Of a DNA stretch of 64,000 nucleotides, positions 39,368 to 48,827 are shown piece after piece. Numbering within the stretch: the stretch's first letter is position 1; every line of letters begins with the position of its first letter. The position numbers and the translations under genes are program-made. The notes under the pieces were generated by a model. The model was not told the origin of the DNA and made no database searches. It saw only the letters and a program-made list of their open reading frames with translations. This DNA is from Paraburkholderia youngii (GTDB lineage: Bacteria > Pseudomonadota > Gammaproteobacteria > Burkholderiales > Burkholderiaceae), in contig NZ_JAALDK010000003.1 in NCBI RefSeq assembly GCF_013366925.1, positions 62,001-126,000 of the forward strand, written 5' to 3'.

Positions 39368-40462
39368 ATGAGCGGACGACCCAAAGGGGAACTGGTGCTG
39401 AGCGAATCGGAGCGCGAAGAACTGCAAGCGCTGACAATGCGACGCAAGACCGCACAAGCCCTCGCATTGCGGGCGCGCATCGTGTTGGCCTGTGCCGATG
39501 GCTTGGACAACAAGAGCGTTGCGGCGAAACAGAGGGTCACTCAGCAAACGGTCTCGAAGTGGCGGGCGCGGTTCGTAATGCATCGTCTGGACGGACTGCT
39601 TGATGCGCCTCGGCCCGGCGCGCCCAGGACGATTGATGACGCTCGCGTCGATGCGGTCATCGCAAAGACGCTTGAGTCCGTACCTCTCGGCGCGACTCAC
39701 TGGAGCACGCGCACGATGGCTCGTGAGATGAAATTGTCGCAAACGGCGGTCACACGGATCTGGCGTGCTTTTGGTCTGCAGCCGCATCGGCAGGATACGT
39801 TCAAACTCTCCAGTGATCCGATGTCCGTCGACAAGGTGCGAGATATCGTCGGGCTTTACCTGGATCCGCCGCTTAAGGCCATGATGTTGTGCGTGGACGA
39901 GAAGAGCCAGATTCAGGCGCTCGATCGCACGCAACCCATGCTGCCGTTGGCACCCGGCATCCCGCAGCGACGCACGCACGATTACATGCGCCACGGCACG
40001 ACTACGCTGTTCGCGGCGCTGGACATCGCTACTGGCGAGGTGATCGGCGAGGTACATCGGCGCCATCGCAGCAGCGAATTCGTGCGCTTTCTGCGCACCG
40101 TCGAAGCCAGCTTGCCATCGCACCTGGATGTGCATCTGGTGATGGACAACTATGGCACGCACAAAACGCCCTCGATCAAAGCCTGGTTCGCTCGACATCC
40201 TCGCTTCCATGTTCACTTCACGCCCACCTCGGCGTCGTGGCTTAATCAGGTCGAACGTTGGTTCGCCTCGCTCACTGAAAAATACCTTCGACGCGGTACG
40301 CATCGCTCGACACGTCAACTCGAAGACGCGATCCATCAATACCTGGATATCTACAACGCCAATCCACAACCGTTTTCCTGGAGCAAGTCGGCTGATGAAA
40401 TTCTGGCCAGTCTCGAACGGTTTTGTATGCGGGTCCGGACGGCCGCGGGCGAAGCATCATGA
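39368..40462 (+). CDS. IS630 family transposase, complete
   Basis: 364 residues in one frame. Helix-turn-helix N-terminal ([32 protein letters not shown]) and DDE domain ([49 protein letters not shown]). It is related to the split copy at 13.2-14.2 kb but clearly a different element. Its stop overlaps the start of a DUF6429 gene (ATGA). The probable left end is at about 39284; no matching right end was found. Confidence 0.9.
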   Translation: MSGRPKGELVLSESEREELQALTMRRKTAQALALRARIVLACADGLDNKSVAAKQRVTQQTVSKWRARFVMHRLDGLLDAPRPGAPRTIDDARVDAVIAKTLESVPLGATHWSTRTMAREMKLSQTAVTRIWRAFGLQPHRQDTFKLSSDPMSVDKVRDIVGLYLDPPLKAMMLCVDEKSQIQALDRTQPMLPLAPGIPQRRTHDYMRHGTTTLFAALDIATGEVIGEVHRRHRSSEFVRFLRTVEASLPSHLDVHLVMDNYGTHKTPSIKAWFARHPRFHVHFTPTSASWLNQVERWFASLTEKYLRRGTHRSTRQLEDAIHQYLDIYNANPQPFSWSKSADEILASLERFCMRVRTAAGEAS

Positions 40463-40690
40463 ACATCAACACCGACGCAATTGATGAAGTCGCCCTGGCA
40501 CTTCTCTACCTGACCTGCATGACCGATACCGCGCATGGAAGGGTTTCGACTGGGATGTGCTGAACCGACTCTACGAACGGGGTTTGATCCAAGACCCGGT
40601 CAACAAGACGAAGTCCGTGATCTTTACCGAAGAAGGACTGCGCGAGTCCGAGCGGCTCTTTAATCAACATTTCGTCATTCCTGAGTATAT
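40459..40690 (+). pseudogene. DUF6429 protein, frameshifted
   Basis: ATG 40459 inside the transposase stop. [19 protein letters not shown] is followed by a frame slip near 40525; the rest reads YRAWKGFDWDVLNRLYERGL, IFTEEGLRESERLFNQHF in another frame. DUF6429 is a small family of unknown role that often follows transposase genes. Broken here. Confidence 0.65.
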
Positions 40691-40699
40691 AAGGTCAAA

Positions 40700-41557
40700 A
40701 TGGACACGAACTTTCTCTGGTTGTCGGAACCTTCGGAGACCTATCGACTCTGGCAGAAGACCGACGCAGTCGGGGCCGACCGCAAACCGTTCTCTGCCCG
40801 CTCGCGGGTGCAACACGCCGCGATGTTTGACCGCTTTCTTCGGCACATCAAGGGGCAAAGTGCGTCGATTGCCACCTTCGACGCCGCGCACATTGAGTCA
40901 TTTTTCAACGAGATGGATAGGCGTATCGCGCCCGGCACATCGACGCGGCTGCGGTACGCCAAGATGCTCAATCACTTGTGCCGTCACCTCGTTGAGATCG
41001 GGTTGCGGTCCAGTAATCCCGTTGCCGAATTGATCGCTTACGACCGTTGCCCGAGAACGAGCCGCGACCAGTCTTCCTTGATCCGGCCGCTGACCTACGA
41101 CTCCAGGCGTGGACCACACCGTCAGCGTCGGATGATCCGAGAATGCAGCGAAACCGCGCGATCGTTGCACTGTTGGTGGGGACTGGTATATCGGCGGGCG
41201 AGCTGCGTCAAACTCAGCTGCGCCATCTAGTCATCGATGACGTGAGGCCAAACGTCTACGTTCCAAAGCGTGGCCCCCGACAGGAACGGCGCGTGACGAT
41301 ACCCGCCTTTGCGTTGGCAGCTCTTCAGCGATGGACGAACTCTCATAGGTCTGACGGCGACGCTCTGCTATTCCCCGCACCCGGCGGTGATAACGCGATC
41401 AACGATGTACTTCTCGGTGTGATCGTGAACGACGCGCTTGAAAAGATCGGATTTGCGGCGCTCGACATGAGCCCTCGCATTCTGCGAAACGCTTTCGCAC
41501 GTAGACGGCTGCTGTCTAGTCGGAGCAACGAGGACACAAGCCGGATGCTTGGGCTCA
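40700..41557 (+). pseudogene. Tyrosine recombinase, frameshifted and interrupted by an IS5 element
   Basis: ATG 40700 (MDTNFLWLSEPSETYRLWQ). N-terminal SAM-like domain to about 41050, where the frame slips (AYDR / LPENEPRPVFLDP); the catalytic part continues to RMLGLMS at 41557. There the IS5 element starts, and the last residues (HRTVTRLRATIS) resume at 43048. The usual catalytic Arg position reads TGISAGEL, so the enzyme may also lack the first arginine. Confidence 0.75.
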
Positions 41558-43045
41558 TGAGTCGGGTCTGAATAATTCGTTTTCGGCGACGACGCCGTTC
41601 ATGGTGTCGAAGCGGAAGCCGCGGAGCGGTTGAGCAATGCGACAAGTACAAGGACGTAAAAACGCCGCAGCTTTCTGAGGATCATGCGCAGGTTGTGGCC
41701 GGCACCACATAGCACTGCGTTGATCGCATCCCCGAGCGCGCCCTTGAGCCAGTTCCGGTCGAGTTTGCCGTCGGCCTTCATATGACCGATCGCTGGTTCA
41801 ATCGCGCTGCGCCGCCGGATCATGGCGCGCAACGTGCGCGTGATGCCGCGTCGCAGGCCGGGATGGTAGACCTTCACCCCGTCTGGCTCAGCGCCCCGGT
41901 AACCACGGTCGACGATCGCGATTTCAGGTTTGACATCGCTGAGAATCGCTGCCTGCTCCAGCGCTTCTTCCAGCGTATGTCCATCGTACGGATTGCCCGG
42001 CATCGAGCGGGCACCCACCACCAGCCCTTCCCGGTGTGTCGTCGTGATCGACACCTTGACGCCAAACTCGTATGGCGTGCGCGCCTTACCCTTGGCCAGG
42101 CACTCGACTTCCGGCGCGTGCAGCGCATACAGCTTATTTTTGTCCTTCGTCTTCTGCGTCAGGATTCGCTTCGTGCGGGCAATCAGTTCCTGCAGCTCAG
42201 CTCGCCTGTTATCAACCACCGTGTCGAGTTGCCGTTCGACATCGCGCATGACGCGGCCGACACGCGAGCGCAGGGTGCGCACTGCCTTTCTCATCCGCCG
42301 GTACTGCTTCGCGTGCGCGTAGCGGCTGATCTGGGTGGCCAGGCGTGGTGCTTCGCGGTTGTAGTTCTGACGCAGTTTCAGGCCGTGCCGCGCAGCGGCC
42401 TTCACGAGGTGTTCACGACAGCGCTCCAGCAGTCGCGAGTCAGTCGGATGTGCGATCGCCTTGGGCATCACGGTCGTATCAACGATTACGCGTTTCGCGC
42501 TCGACGCCTTGATCACTCCGGCACGCTTCGCCGCGTCGATCGTCTCGGCGAGCAACTCCTCGACACCGGCTTCTCCCAACCGTTTGCGCCATCGCGTGAG
42601 GCTGGACGGATCGATCGGCGGTTCGGCCTGCAAGTACGTCTCGCCCGTAAAAACCTGCCAGTACGGGTTCTCAACCCATTGCCACACAACATCCTCGTCC
42701 GAGAGGTCGAAGGCGTGCTGCAGATACAGCAGACCAGCGATCAGTCGAGGCGAACTCGCAGGTCTGCCTTTACCCGAAACGAAACTCGCGCTCATCGATG
42801 CACTGAGCCGCTCCCAATTGATCAGCTCGGCCAGCCGTACCAGTGGATGCTTGAGATTGATCTGTTCGCGCAGTGGATGCCGGAACAAATCCTTCTCCGT
42901 TACAGGCGCCTTCGGACCCATCTAAACCTCGTCAGAATTTGCAGGCTATACCCAGCAATATGCCAGATCTCTGCAATTCCAACAACACGATTTCCGCCGG
43001 AAACCCCCAACGCTTAAGGCTCTACGGTTTGTTCAGCTGGACTCA
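41558..43045 (-). mobile_element. IS5 family element inside the recombinase gene
   Basis: Imperfect inverted ends TGAGTCGGGTCTGAA (41558) and TTCAGCTGGACTCA (ending 43045) at a CTCATGAG palindrome in the target gene. 1488 bases with one complete transposase gene. Confidence 0.75.
41599..42921 (-). CDS. IS5 family transposase, complete
   Basis: 440 residues. N-terminal DUF772-like domain (LREQINLKHPLVRLAELINW, RPASSPRLIAGLLYLQ) and DDE domain (KRVIVDTTVMPKAIAHPTD, IAIVDRGYRGAEPD, RSAIEPAIGHMKADGKLDRN). ATG 42921. No defects; probably active and responsible for cutting the recombinase gene. Confidence 0.9.
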   Translation of the reverse strand: MGPKAPVTEKDLFRHPLREQINLKHPLVRLAELINWERLSASMSASFVSGKGRPASSPRLIAGLLYLQHAFDLSDEDVVWQWVENPYWQVFTGETYLQAEPPIDPSSLTRWRKRLGEAGVEELLAETIDAAKRAGVIKASSAKRVIVDTTVMPKAIAHPTDSRLLERCREHLVKAAARHGLKLRQNYNREAPRLATQISRYAHAKQYRRMRKAVRTLRSRVGRVMRDVERQLDTVVDNRRAELQELIARTKRILTQKTKDKNKLYALHAPEVECLAKGKARTPYEFGVKVSITTTHREGLVVGARSMPGNPYDGHTLEEALEQAAILSDVKPEIAIVDRGYRGAEPDGVKVYHPGLRRGITRTLRAMIRRRSAIEPAIGHMKADGKLDRNWLKGALGDAINAVLCGAGHNLRMILRKLRRFYVLVLVALLNRSAASASTP

Positions 43046-43104
43046 TGAGCCACCGAACTGTCACGCGCCTGCGTGCCACGATTAGTGAGCCGGGTGCGGC
43101 TTGA
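43046..43104 (+). pseudogene. C-terminal tail of the interrupted recombinase
   Basis: Directly after the IS the frame MSHRTVTRLRATISEPGAA-stop completes the recombinase that ends at RMLGLMS before the IS. The joint falls exactly in the shared ATGAG, so removal of the element would restore this part of the gene. Confidence 0.7.
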
Positions 43105-43130
43105 CTTTGCATACAGCTCCGTAGGGTGGA

Positions 43131-43157
43131 TTACGCCGGTTTATCAGACCGGCGTAA
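43131..43157. repeat. Hairpin TTACGCCGGT / ACCGGCGTAA
   Basis: A perfect 10-base stem with a 7-base loop, flanked by GTAGGGTGGA on the left. It resembles the dispersed extragenic palindromes with a GTAGGGTGGATTACGCC core seen in many proteobacteria. It lies just before a hypothetical gene. Confidence 0.55.
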
Positions 43158-43176
43158 CCCTTCGAACGGAGTCCGC

Positions 43177-43641
43177 ATGCCATATCAAACGCAATTTGCT
43201 GACATCGCGTATCCAGATGAATCCGGACAGCCATGCGCGCTGATGTTTCGCGTTGCCATCACGGCTTCATCGGAGCGTCTGGCGATTGTTCACTTGCTTC
43301 ACTTTAATCCGGCATTTCAAAGCGCGATGACCTCGTACATCGTTCGTGACCACGTCCTCAACCCCATTCTCGACAGCCACTTGCGCGGCGTGGCGCTCAA
43401 ATGCGTCAGGCTGAAGGTTCAGGACAACAAGCAGGTCATGTTCCCTATCGAGGTCGATTTCCACGACTACATCGAGCGCAGAAACCCGCATGAATCAACC
43501 CCTGTGACGACCGGCCGCGGACTCTACACGCAGCGCGTGAAGATCCGATCTGAATTCGTGCTTGCGGGCCGTACGCGCGTGCATACAAGCCATAGCACTC
43601 CGGTCGCGGTACCAAAGGATATCGCGCGCGCCTTGCGATGA
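43177..43641 (+). CDS. Hypothetical protein
   Basis: 154 residues from ATG 43177 with AACGGAG upstream. Soluble, beta-rich looking (MFRVAITASSERLAIVHLLH, VALKCVRLKVQDNKQVMFPI, LYTQRVKIRSEFVLAG). No family recognised. Alone on the plus strand between the recombinase remnant and the backbone module. Confidence 0.55.
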   Translation: MPYQTQFADIAYPDESGQPCALMFRVAITASSERLAIVHLLHFNPAFQSAMTSYIVRDHVLNPILDSHLRGVALKCVRLKVQDNKQVMFPIEVDFHDYIERRNPHESTPVTTGRGLYTQRVKIRSEFVLAGRTRVHTSHSTPVAVPKDIARALR

Positions 43642-43727
43642 CCGAGCCAGTTCGCACTGAGCAGAACTGATTCGCGCGTGATCTGCGGTCGTGCATCGTT
43701 AATCGCGAAGTGCTGAGACCCCCGCAA

Positions 43728-43768
43728 AAAAAACAAGCCTGCGGTTTGTGAGAACTCGCGGGCTGGGT
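43728..43768 (-). terminator. Terminator at the end of the DpdA-like gene
   Basis: On the minus strand an imperfect stem (AGCCCGCGAG ... CGCAGGCT) is followed by eight T, 20 bases after the DpdA-like stop. Closes the minus-strand module. Confidence 0.55.
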
Positions 43769-43788
43769 CGATAAAACGGATGCGGCAT

Positions 43789-44767
43789 TCAGTGGTTGAA
43801 GCCAAGACGGAACTGGTCGCTAGTTGCAGGTGCAGCACGCCGTGAGGCGGCCGCCATCCAGCGATTCATTTCCGCTGCGCGGTGCGCAATCGTGCTAGAG
43901 ATCCCAGCCTGTCGGGCCTTCACCCGCGCCGAATAGTCGGCGGCCATCGAGTCTACACTCGCCACCCAAGGATACATCTTGACCCTCGATAAGGCCTGCC
44001 CCTTGACGCCGAAGCAATGGACGCGCGCCCGAGCTGGAAGATACCCCTCCAGCCCCTCCAGTATGGCGAATAGCCCATGTTTGGGATCGGTCAGGTGCCG
44101 TCGACAGACGGACCCAAGGCCGATCAGGACTGGGGGCGCGATCCATGGCATCCATCGCTCCCACTCCTGCATCATGAGATCGATGCTGCGTCTGTAACGC
44201 ATCGACCGTCCAGCCTTGAACCACACCTACGGGGATGCGAACGGCATTCTGGACCGCGGCCGCGCTCATCGTCTTCGACAGTTCATCCTGTCACGGATAG
44301 ACGACACGCAACATTCCCTCGAGAAGCGTCGCCGTCGCGTTGATGCGATAGTCGATCGCAGCCTGATCCGCGGCAATCTCCGGCTCACAGCATAAATCGG
44401 GCTGAGAGACCCACGTCGCCCCGGAAAACGCGGCGAGTTCTACGAATTGCTCCATCGTCCACGGATAGACGCCAGCGATGCCGCGCTGCCGGCCTTTCAG
44501 TTGAAAGAGCCGCATGGCGGTGAATCCCGCACTGTCCAGAGCGAAATCCATCTCTGTCAGGTCTGTCGCTTCAGGGATGCGGAAGCGCCCGGTTTTCGGA
44601 TTCCAGAAGGCAGAAGCGGAGACCATGCCCGCGTAGCCTTCATTGAACGCGTGGTATGCGAGTCGGCCGCCGCTGTGCGGGATGCCGACACGGACGAGCA
44701 GGCCTGCGTCCACATGAGCGTTGCGCTGGCGAACCGGCATGCCGGGTTTAGCTGCTTCAAGGTACAT
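43789..44767 (-). pseudogene. DpdA-like protein (tRNA-guanine transglycosylase fold), inactivated
   Basis: ATG 44767 (MYLEAAKPGMPVRQRN). Family features of transglycosylases that exchange guanine for a 7-deazaguanine base: LDSAGFTAM with the first catalytic Asp position, FGVKGQALSRV, and VASVDSMAADYSAR with the nucleophile Asp position. It most resembles DpdA-type proteins that modify DNA. The gene is broken: an in-frame TGA at 44291-44293 (after LRVVYP) and a frameshift near 44205, after which MMQEWERWMPWIAPPVLIGL to 43789 reads in another frame. Repaired length about 325 residues. It follows the DndC-like gene by 74 bases. Confidence 0.6.
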
Positions 44768-44797
44768 AAGCTACTCCAGATGGATGCGCGGAGCAGC

Positions 44798-44824
44798 CCC
44801 TTGCGGGGGCAAGCCCCGCAAGGG
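44798..44824 (-). promoter_or_regulatory. Intergenic hairpin, 11-bp stem
   Basis: CCCTTGCGGGG / CCCCGCAAGGG with a 5-base loop between the DndC-like stop and the start of the DpdA-like gene. One of a series of similar hairpins in this module. Confidence 0.6.
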
Positions 44825-44841
44825 TGAATGATTTGAGCCGC

Positions 44842-46623
44842 TCACGCGGCCATCGAGAAGAGATCGAGCTGCTGCACTTCCTTGACCGCATGGCTGATCA
44901 GGTACTGATCCATTTCCGCCGGCGTCAGGTTCAGGCGCTCGGCGAGGCGCGCGAAATACTGCCCGCGCACTGCCATCTCCTGATATCGCTGGGACTTCCC
45001 GGTAGGCAGTGTCAGGATCGTTTCGTTGAGCCAGAAACGCGCCGATTCGATCCCTGCGTGGGCCTGTACGCGCGCATACCACTCGTAATCAAACGAGCAG
45101 GTTACGAACTCACAGGCTCTTTCGCCATCGACGTCGAGGTGGTCGCTTTGTTCGAAATACACAACGCGTTCGCCAGCAGTCGTTTGCGCATAGGTGGACA
45201 CGCGACCCGGATGCCGGTACCGATTCCACTGCTCGGCGCCAAAATCCCGAAGACCTTCGGCGGGCGCCTCCGCGTCGAACTGTCCGACGCGGAACCATCC
45301 GTGATTCGTGATGGGTACCTTCGGAAACGTGTCGACTTTGGGGATGCGGTATCGGCGCCCCAGTCTGTGGACTTCGTACCAGGCTGATACCGCTGGAAAC
45401 GCATGCGGTGCGTAGTGGTGCATGGACAACATGAAGTCGATCGCGACCAGTTGTGACGGCGTGATCATTTCGAACTGCACGTCGCAGAGGTCGCGGTTCT
45501 CGGGCGTATCAGGAATGAGACCAGCCGCGAGATCCGCGTCGTGCTGTTCGGCGCGTTCAATTTCGAGCGCGTCGAGCGTGAGCAGGTAGCGCAACAGGTT
45601 CATGCGCTCCCAGAACGACAGCACATCGGGCTGCACTCGCACATATCCGGCAGAACTCAGCGACCGACCCACCAGCTCGCGGCGCTTCAGATCCCACTGT
45701 GTCGCGAGCAGGTAATTGCGGAAATCGTTGAGGCCCGCCATGTACGCATGCTCCGGCTCCCGGATCATGGATTCCAGCGACTTGTCCCGATCGCCAACGA
45801 CGCAGCAGAACACGCATCCGAATCGCGAACCGCACGCCGTACGCTGCCCACTTTCGCCGAGAACCACTCCGCACATGCCATCGTTACCGGCGCGGTACAG
45901 GTCCGACAGACCTTCGATGGATCGCACCGAAAACGCACAAGGAAACGGACGCTTCTCGTCGTCGGCAAACATCGTCAGCATCAGCCAGACATCATCGACC
46001 GACCAGTCGCGCAACGGTGAGATAGACAGTGCATCGTTGGCGTCACGCGTAGGCGCAATCGCGCTTTCCGCTCGGGCCAGCATGGCAACGCCGCGCGAGG
46101 CGCTTTCAGCGATGCGATTGCCGAGAACGGTACAGATCTCGCGGTCGCCCCGGGCCGTCGCATCGCGCTCGAGCGCCGCGCGCAACCGCCCCTGTGGGAT
46201 GAGCTTCCAGTCCGTCGCGCACGCTCTCGTGCGTTTGCCGGCACGCACGCCGTTTTCGACCGTGCGCACCAGGGTGCCGCGGCCGATGGTGGAAACGACA
46301 AACTGCATCGCCAGCGACGGCGTGGCGATGTGCGTCGTCACGCCGAGCCCATATGCGGCCGCGTGATTGTCGACCTCCTCCAGCATCGTTTCGATATGTC
46401 GCGCAAGACTGCTGTTTTCAATCGTGGTGTTGGCCGATGAAATGTAGTGCGCGGGTTGGGCGAGGCCTTCATCCGCGACGCGGCGCACGGCTTCGAGCAT
46501 GAGAATCGTCGCGCAAGTCGAGTCCTTGCCGCTGGCCGTGCCGCACAACGGATGGCCGGCACGGATCAGGCCCATGAGGACGGCGATTGCCGCCTCCATC
46601 TTTTGAAGAATCTCGTCAAACAT
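44842..46623 (-). CDS. DndC-like PP-loop ATPase / PAPS reductase family protein
   Basis: 593 residues, ATG 46623 with CGGAGC upstream. PP-loop GTASGKDSTC at about residues 28-37, as in PAPS reductase and thiolating ATP pyrophosphatases. The cysteine cluster ACGSRFGCVFCCVVGDRDKS resembles the Fe-S region of DndC, the sulfur-activating enzyme of DNA phosphorothioation. The C-terminal about 280 residues are specific to this group. No dndB, dndD or dndE is nearby, so a full Dnd system is absent; the neighbour is a DpdA-like base exchanger. A role in nucleic acid base or sulfur modification is inferred. Confidence 0.7.
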   Translation of the reverse strand: MFDEILQKMEAAIAVLMGLIRAGHPLCGTASGKDSTCATILMLEAVRRVADEGLAQPAHYISSANTTIENSSLARHIETMLEEVDNHAAAYGLGVTTHIATPSLAMQFVVSTIGRGTLVRTVENGVRAGKRTRACATDWKLIPQGRLRAALERDATARGDREICTVLGNRIAESASRGVAMLARAESAIAPTRDANDALSISPLRDWSVDDVWLMLTMFADDEKRPFPCAFSVRSIEGLSDLYRAGNDGMCGVVLGESGQRTACGSRFGCVFCCVVGDRDKSLESMIREPEHAYMAGLNDFRNYLLATQWDLKRRELVGRSLSSAGYVRVQPDVLSFWERMNLLRYLLTLDALEIERAEQHDADLAAGLIPDTPENRDLCDVQFEMITPSQLVAIDFMLSMHHYAPHAFPAVSAWYEVHRLGRRYRIPKVDTFPKVPITNHGWFRVGQFDAEAPAEGLRDFGAEQWNRYRHPGRVSTYAQTTAGERVVYFEQSDHLDVDGERACEFVTCSFDYEWYARVQAHAGIESARFWLNETILTLPTGKSQRYQEMAVRGQYFARLAERLNLTPAEMDQYLISHAVKEVQQLDLFSMAA

Positions 46624-46640
46624 GATTGCTCCGGGTTAAT

Positions 46641-46680
46641 GGAGCCCGCCCCCTACGGGAGCGGCTCCCACAGGGGTTAA
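46641..46680 (-). promoter_or_regulatory. Intergenic hairpin before the DndC-like gene
   Basis: GGAGCC (46641-46646) pairs with GGCTCC (46663-46668), with inner C and G runs. The hairpin is bracketed by GGGTTAATG on both sides, which also includes the translation stop of the upstream gene region. Confidence 0.6.
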
Positions 46681-46696
46681 TGAGTTGAAAGGACGG

Positions 46697-47185
46697 TCAG
46701 TGAGGCAGTGCAGACATCTCGTCGATCATCTGGCGGTACGTGATGAGACCTTCCTGATGCTTCTGCATGAGCGCTGCGCGGCGTACACCCCGTGCCCATC
46801 GGACAGTCGCTCCGATGCGATCGAGCGCTCCGGGATCGGTCACGCAGTAGCCCATGCGGAGCATTTCTTCGATCGCCTCGTTGAGGGAGTCGAAGCAGAG
46901 ATGACCGATGAACCCGTCCAGGTCGAACTGCTGAATGCGCCACGCCTTTGAGCCTGACGCATCCGGAAGTGCGAAAGCCCACGACTCGCGATCCTCGATA
47001 CGGCACTCGATTCCGGCCGGATGACCGTCATACGAGGACATGAGACATTGGTAGGCGATCTGCAGCGGGCGGGCGACGTCACGCAGGTGACGCCCAAAAT
47101 CCGCGGGAACCCGGGTGGATGCTGTGCAGACCCGCTCCCAGGAAGCAGAACGGTAACGATTGGCGCTGCGTTGAGTGCTTTTCAT
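46697..47185 (-). CDS. Hypothetical protein
   Basis: 162 residues from ATG 47185 with GGAG in front; the open frame extends further up, but across the hairpin and terminator. Soluble. Segments such as WRIQQFDLDGFIGHLCFDSL and EEMLRMGYCVTD suggest a compact alpha-beta protein, family unknown. In the same row as the DndC-like gene (gap 73 bases). Confidence 0.55.
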   Translation of the reverse strand: MKSTQRSANRYRSASWERVCTASTRVPADFGRHLRDVARPLQIAYQCLMSSYDGHPAGIECRIEDRESWAFALPDASGSKAWRIQQFDLDGFIGHLCFDSLNEAIEEMLRMGYCVTDPGALDRIGATVRWARGVRRAALMQKHQEGLITYRQMIDEMSALPH

Positions 47186-47202
47186 GAAGGCTCCAGTAGG
47201 AC

Positions 47203-47262
47203 GGGAGCCTTCCCCGGTGGGAGAAGCTCCCAAGGGGAAAAAGAAGCCCGCGAGGCGGGCCG
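47203..47262 (-). terminator. Terminator followed by a nested hairpin
   Basis: On the minus strand GCCCGCCTCGCGGGC is followed by TTCTTTTT (47262-47237), a good intrinsic terminator. Just after it a second hairpin GGGAGC ... GCTCCC (47203-47231) with inner TTC/GAA pairing precedes the ribosome site of the gene starting at 47185. Confidence 0.7.
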
Positions 47263-47467
47263 GTCGATGCGCCTGTGGCGCAGAAGATTCACAAAGGGTA
47301 ATTCCAGTGCGCGGGCGTGGCCACGGGAAAAGATGCGGAAATAGTGGTCTCTTTCGACCGAAGACGAGCCGCAAATCCGGCGCCGACTGTGCGAGCACCA
47401 AAAAAAATGCCCGTCGGGCGGACCCCAGGACGGGGACGCTCGACGGGCGGTTTCATGGTAGTACCGG

Positions 47468-48523
47468 TTAGCTGGTCCGGTATCCGAACCTCTCCAGATC
47501 GGGAAGACCGCCAATGGAATGGATAAACGCTTCAGCATCCACACCATTTTTCGCAGCCACGCCCCGAAATTCGTCAATCCTTTCCATTGCGTGCCTGATC
47601 GCCTCTTCCCGATCCTTCAGTTCCAGTGCCAGGAAATGGCCGTTCCCGCGTGCCAGCTGAACTCCCTGAAGCGCGGCTTCATGTTCACGCAACCGGCTCA
47701 GCGCCCATTTCACCCGGTCCCGGACATGATCGGGAACTGCATTGTTCATGTCCGCCAAGTGAGGACCGCATGGATTGCGCAACACCCCGGCAAACTTCTG
47801 CAACATGGCTTCCTGCATCGGCACCGTGAACCTGCCATTCATCTGCACGGCGGCAATCCAGTCGTCGCCGTCCAGAAGATGATAGAAATTCGCGTCGCCG
47901 TCCGCTCTGACCCGGATGGTCGGAACAGGCTGCACACTGACCGGGGTCGACTGGCGATTCGCGATCCATTCGATCAGCGAAAGCTGATCGCGTTTCCAGT
48001 CAATCTCATCGTGAGGGTACCCGAAGCGCTCGCAAAGCAGCCGGTGGAAGTTTTTGAACTCATGGTCCGGCGATCGACAATCTCCGCTTTCCAGCACTCT
48101 GCGGCTCTCCAGCAGAGCGGTAGCCCCAAAGCGAGTGTCGAGCTCATGCCCTTCCTTCCGGATATGCTTCATCCATTCGGCGGCCGACGGCAGTTGAGAT
48201 ACGAGCTCGACGATGCGACCGTCGATGCCTGCGTGCGCATCGACAGAAGTATCGTTGAGAATCGCCGCCTGCAGATCGAACAGGAAGACCAGCGCGTCGA
48301 CACCGTGGGCCTCAGCGACCGCTCCTAACGTTTCCACTGCGTTCAGCAGCTCGCGCATGAAGCGTGCGAACAGGCCTGCACGATGCATCGCCACGATTGC
48401 CGCGGTCGCAACATCTGCGGCTTTGCCGGGGTCATCGGCAGGAATTTCGGCCTCAGTGATCGCCTGTGAGTGGACGAGACTGCGCATTACATCATCTAGA
48501 AAATCACTGCATGAGAAGGTCAA
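47468..48523 (-). CDS. Hypothetical protein
   Basis: 351 residues. TTG start at 48523, chosen because AAGGAG lies six bases in front. Mostly helical and acidic; segments FLFDLQAAILNDTSVDAH and VPDHVRDRVKWALSRLREHE; no signal or membrane segment, no recognised family. Part of the backbone module, preceded by a 15-bp stem hairpin. Confidence 0.6.
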   Translation of the reverse strand: MTFSCSDFLDDVMRSLVHSQAITEAEIPADDPGKAADVATAAIVAMHRAGLFARFMRELLNAVETLGAVAEAHGVDALVFLFDLQAAILNDTSVDAHAGIDGRIVELVSQLPSAAEWMKHIRKEGHELDTRFGATALLESRRVLESGDCRSPDHEFKNFHRLLCERFGYPHDEIDWKRDQLSLIEWIANRQSTPVSVQPVPTIRVRADGDANFYHLLDGDDWIAAVQMNGRFTVPMQEAMLQKFAGVLRNPCGPHLADMNNAVPDHVRDRVKWALSRLREHEAALQGVQLARGNGHFLALELKDREEAIRHAMERIDEFRGVAAKNGVDAEAFIHSIGGLPDLERFGYRTS

Positions 48524-48543
48524 TTTCGGCTCCTTGGGGGATG

Positions 48544-48578
48544 CCGGGCAGACCTCCCCAACCGGGAGGTCTGCCCGG
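48544..48578 (-). promoter_or_regulatory. Hairpin with perfect 15-bp stem
   Basis: CCGGGCAGACCTCCC / GGGAGGTCTGCCCGG with a 5-base loop, directly before the ribosome site of the gene at 48523. Strong enough to be a terminator stem, but with no T run on the gene strand. Confidence 0.65.
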
Positions 48579-48607
48579 TCGGGGTAAAGAAAATTTGATT
48601 GCGGCAG

Positions 48608-48766
48608 TCAGGCGCGACGAAGTTGCCGGTCGAATGGCGACAGACTATTGGCTGGTACGCGCGTCGGATGTCTGTGAAGCGCAGCAAACGACTGCTGTTC
48701 CCAGAGCAGGCATACAAGTGCGAGCATTGCCCCGATCACGGTTGCGGCTGCGATCTGCTTCTTCAT
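48608..48766 (-). CDS. Small membrane or exported peptide
   Basis: 52 residues from ATG 48766 with GGAGG at ideal distance. A basic start and one hydrophobic segment (AAATVIGAMLALVCLLW), then a short polar tail rich in Arg/His/Pro. Either a single-pass inner membrane peptide or exported. No family recognised. Confidence 0.5.
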   Translation of the reverse strand: MKKQIAAATVIGAMLALVCLLWEQQSFAALHRHPTRVPANSLSPFDRQLRRA

Positions 48767-48787
48767 GGGCACCTCCATGTTTGCGTA

Positions 48788-48822
48788 CGAAGCCCCGACG
48801 CTCTTTCGAGGCTGGGGCTTCG
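48788..48822 (-). promoter_or_regulatory. Hairpin CGAAGCCCC / GGGGCTTCG
   Basis: A 9-bp stem lying between the small lipoprotein gene end (48828) and the 52-residue peptide start. Same series as the other intergenic hairpins. Confidence 0.6.
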
Positions 48823-48827
48823 CGCGA

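Noticed and set aside
41782..43017. A 411-codon plus-strand open frame
   Set aside because: Antisense of the complete IS5 transposase at 41599-42921.
44842..46623. Complete DNA phosphorothioation (Dnd) system
   Set aside because: Only a DndC-like protein is seen; DndA/B/D/E and restriction partners are absent from the window.
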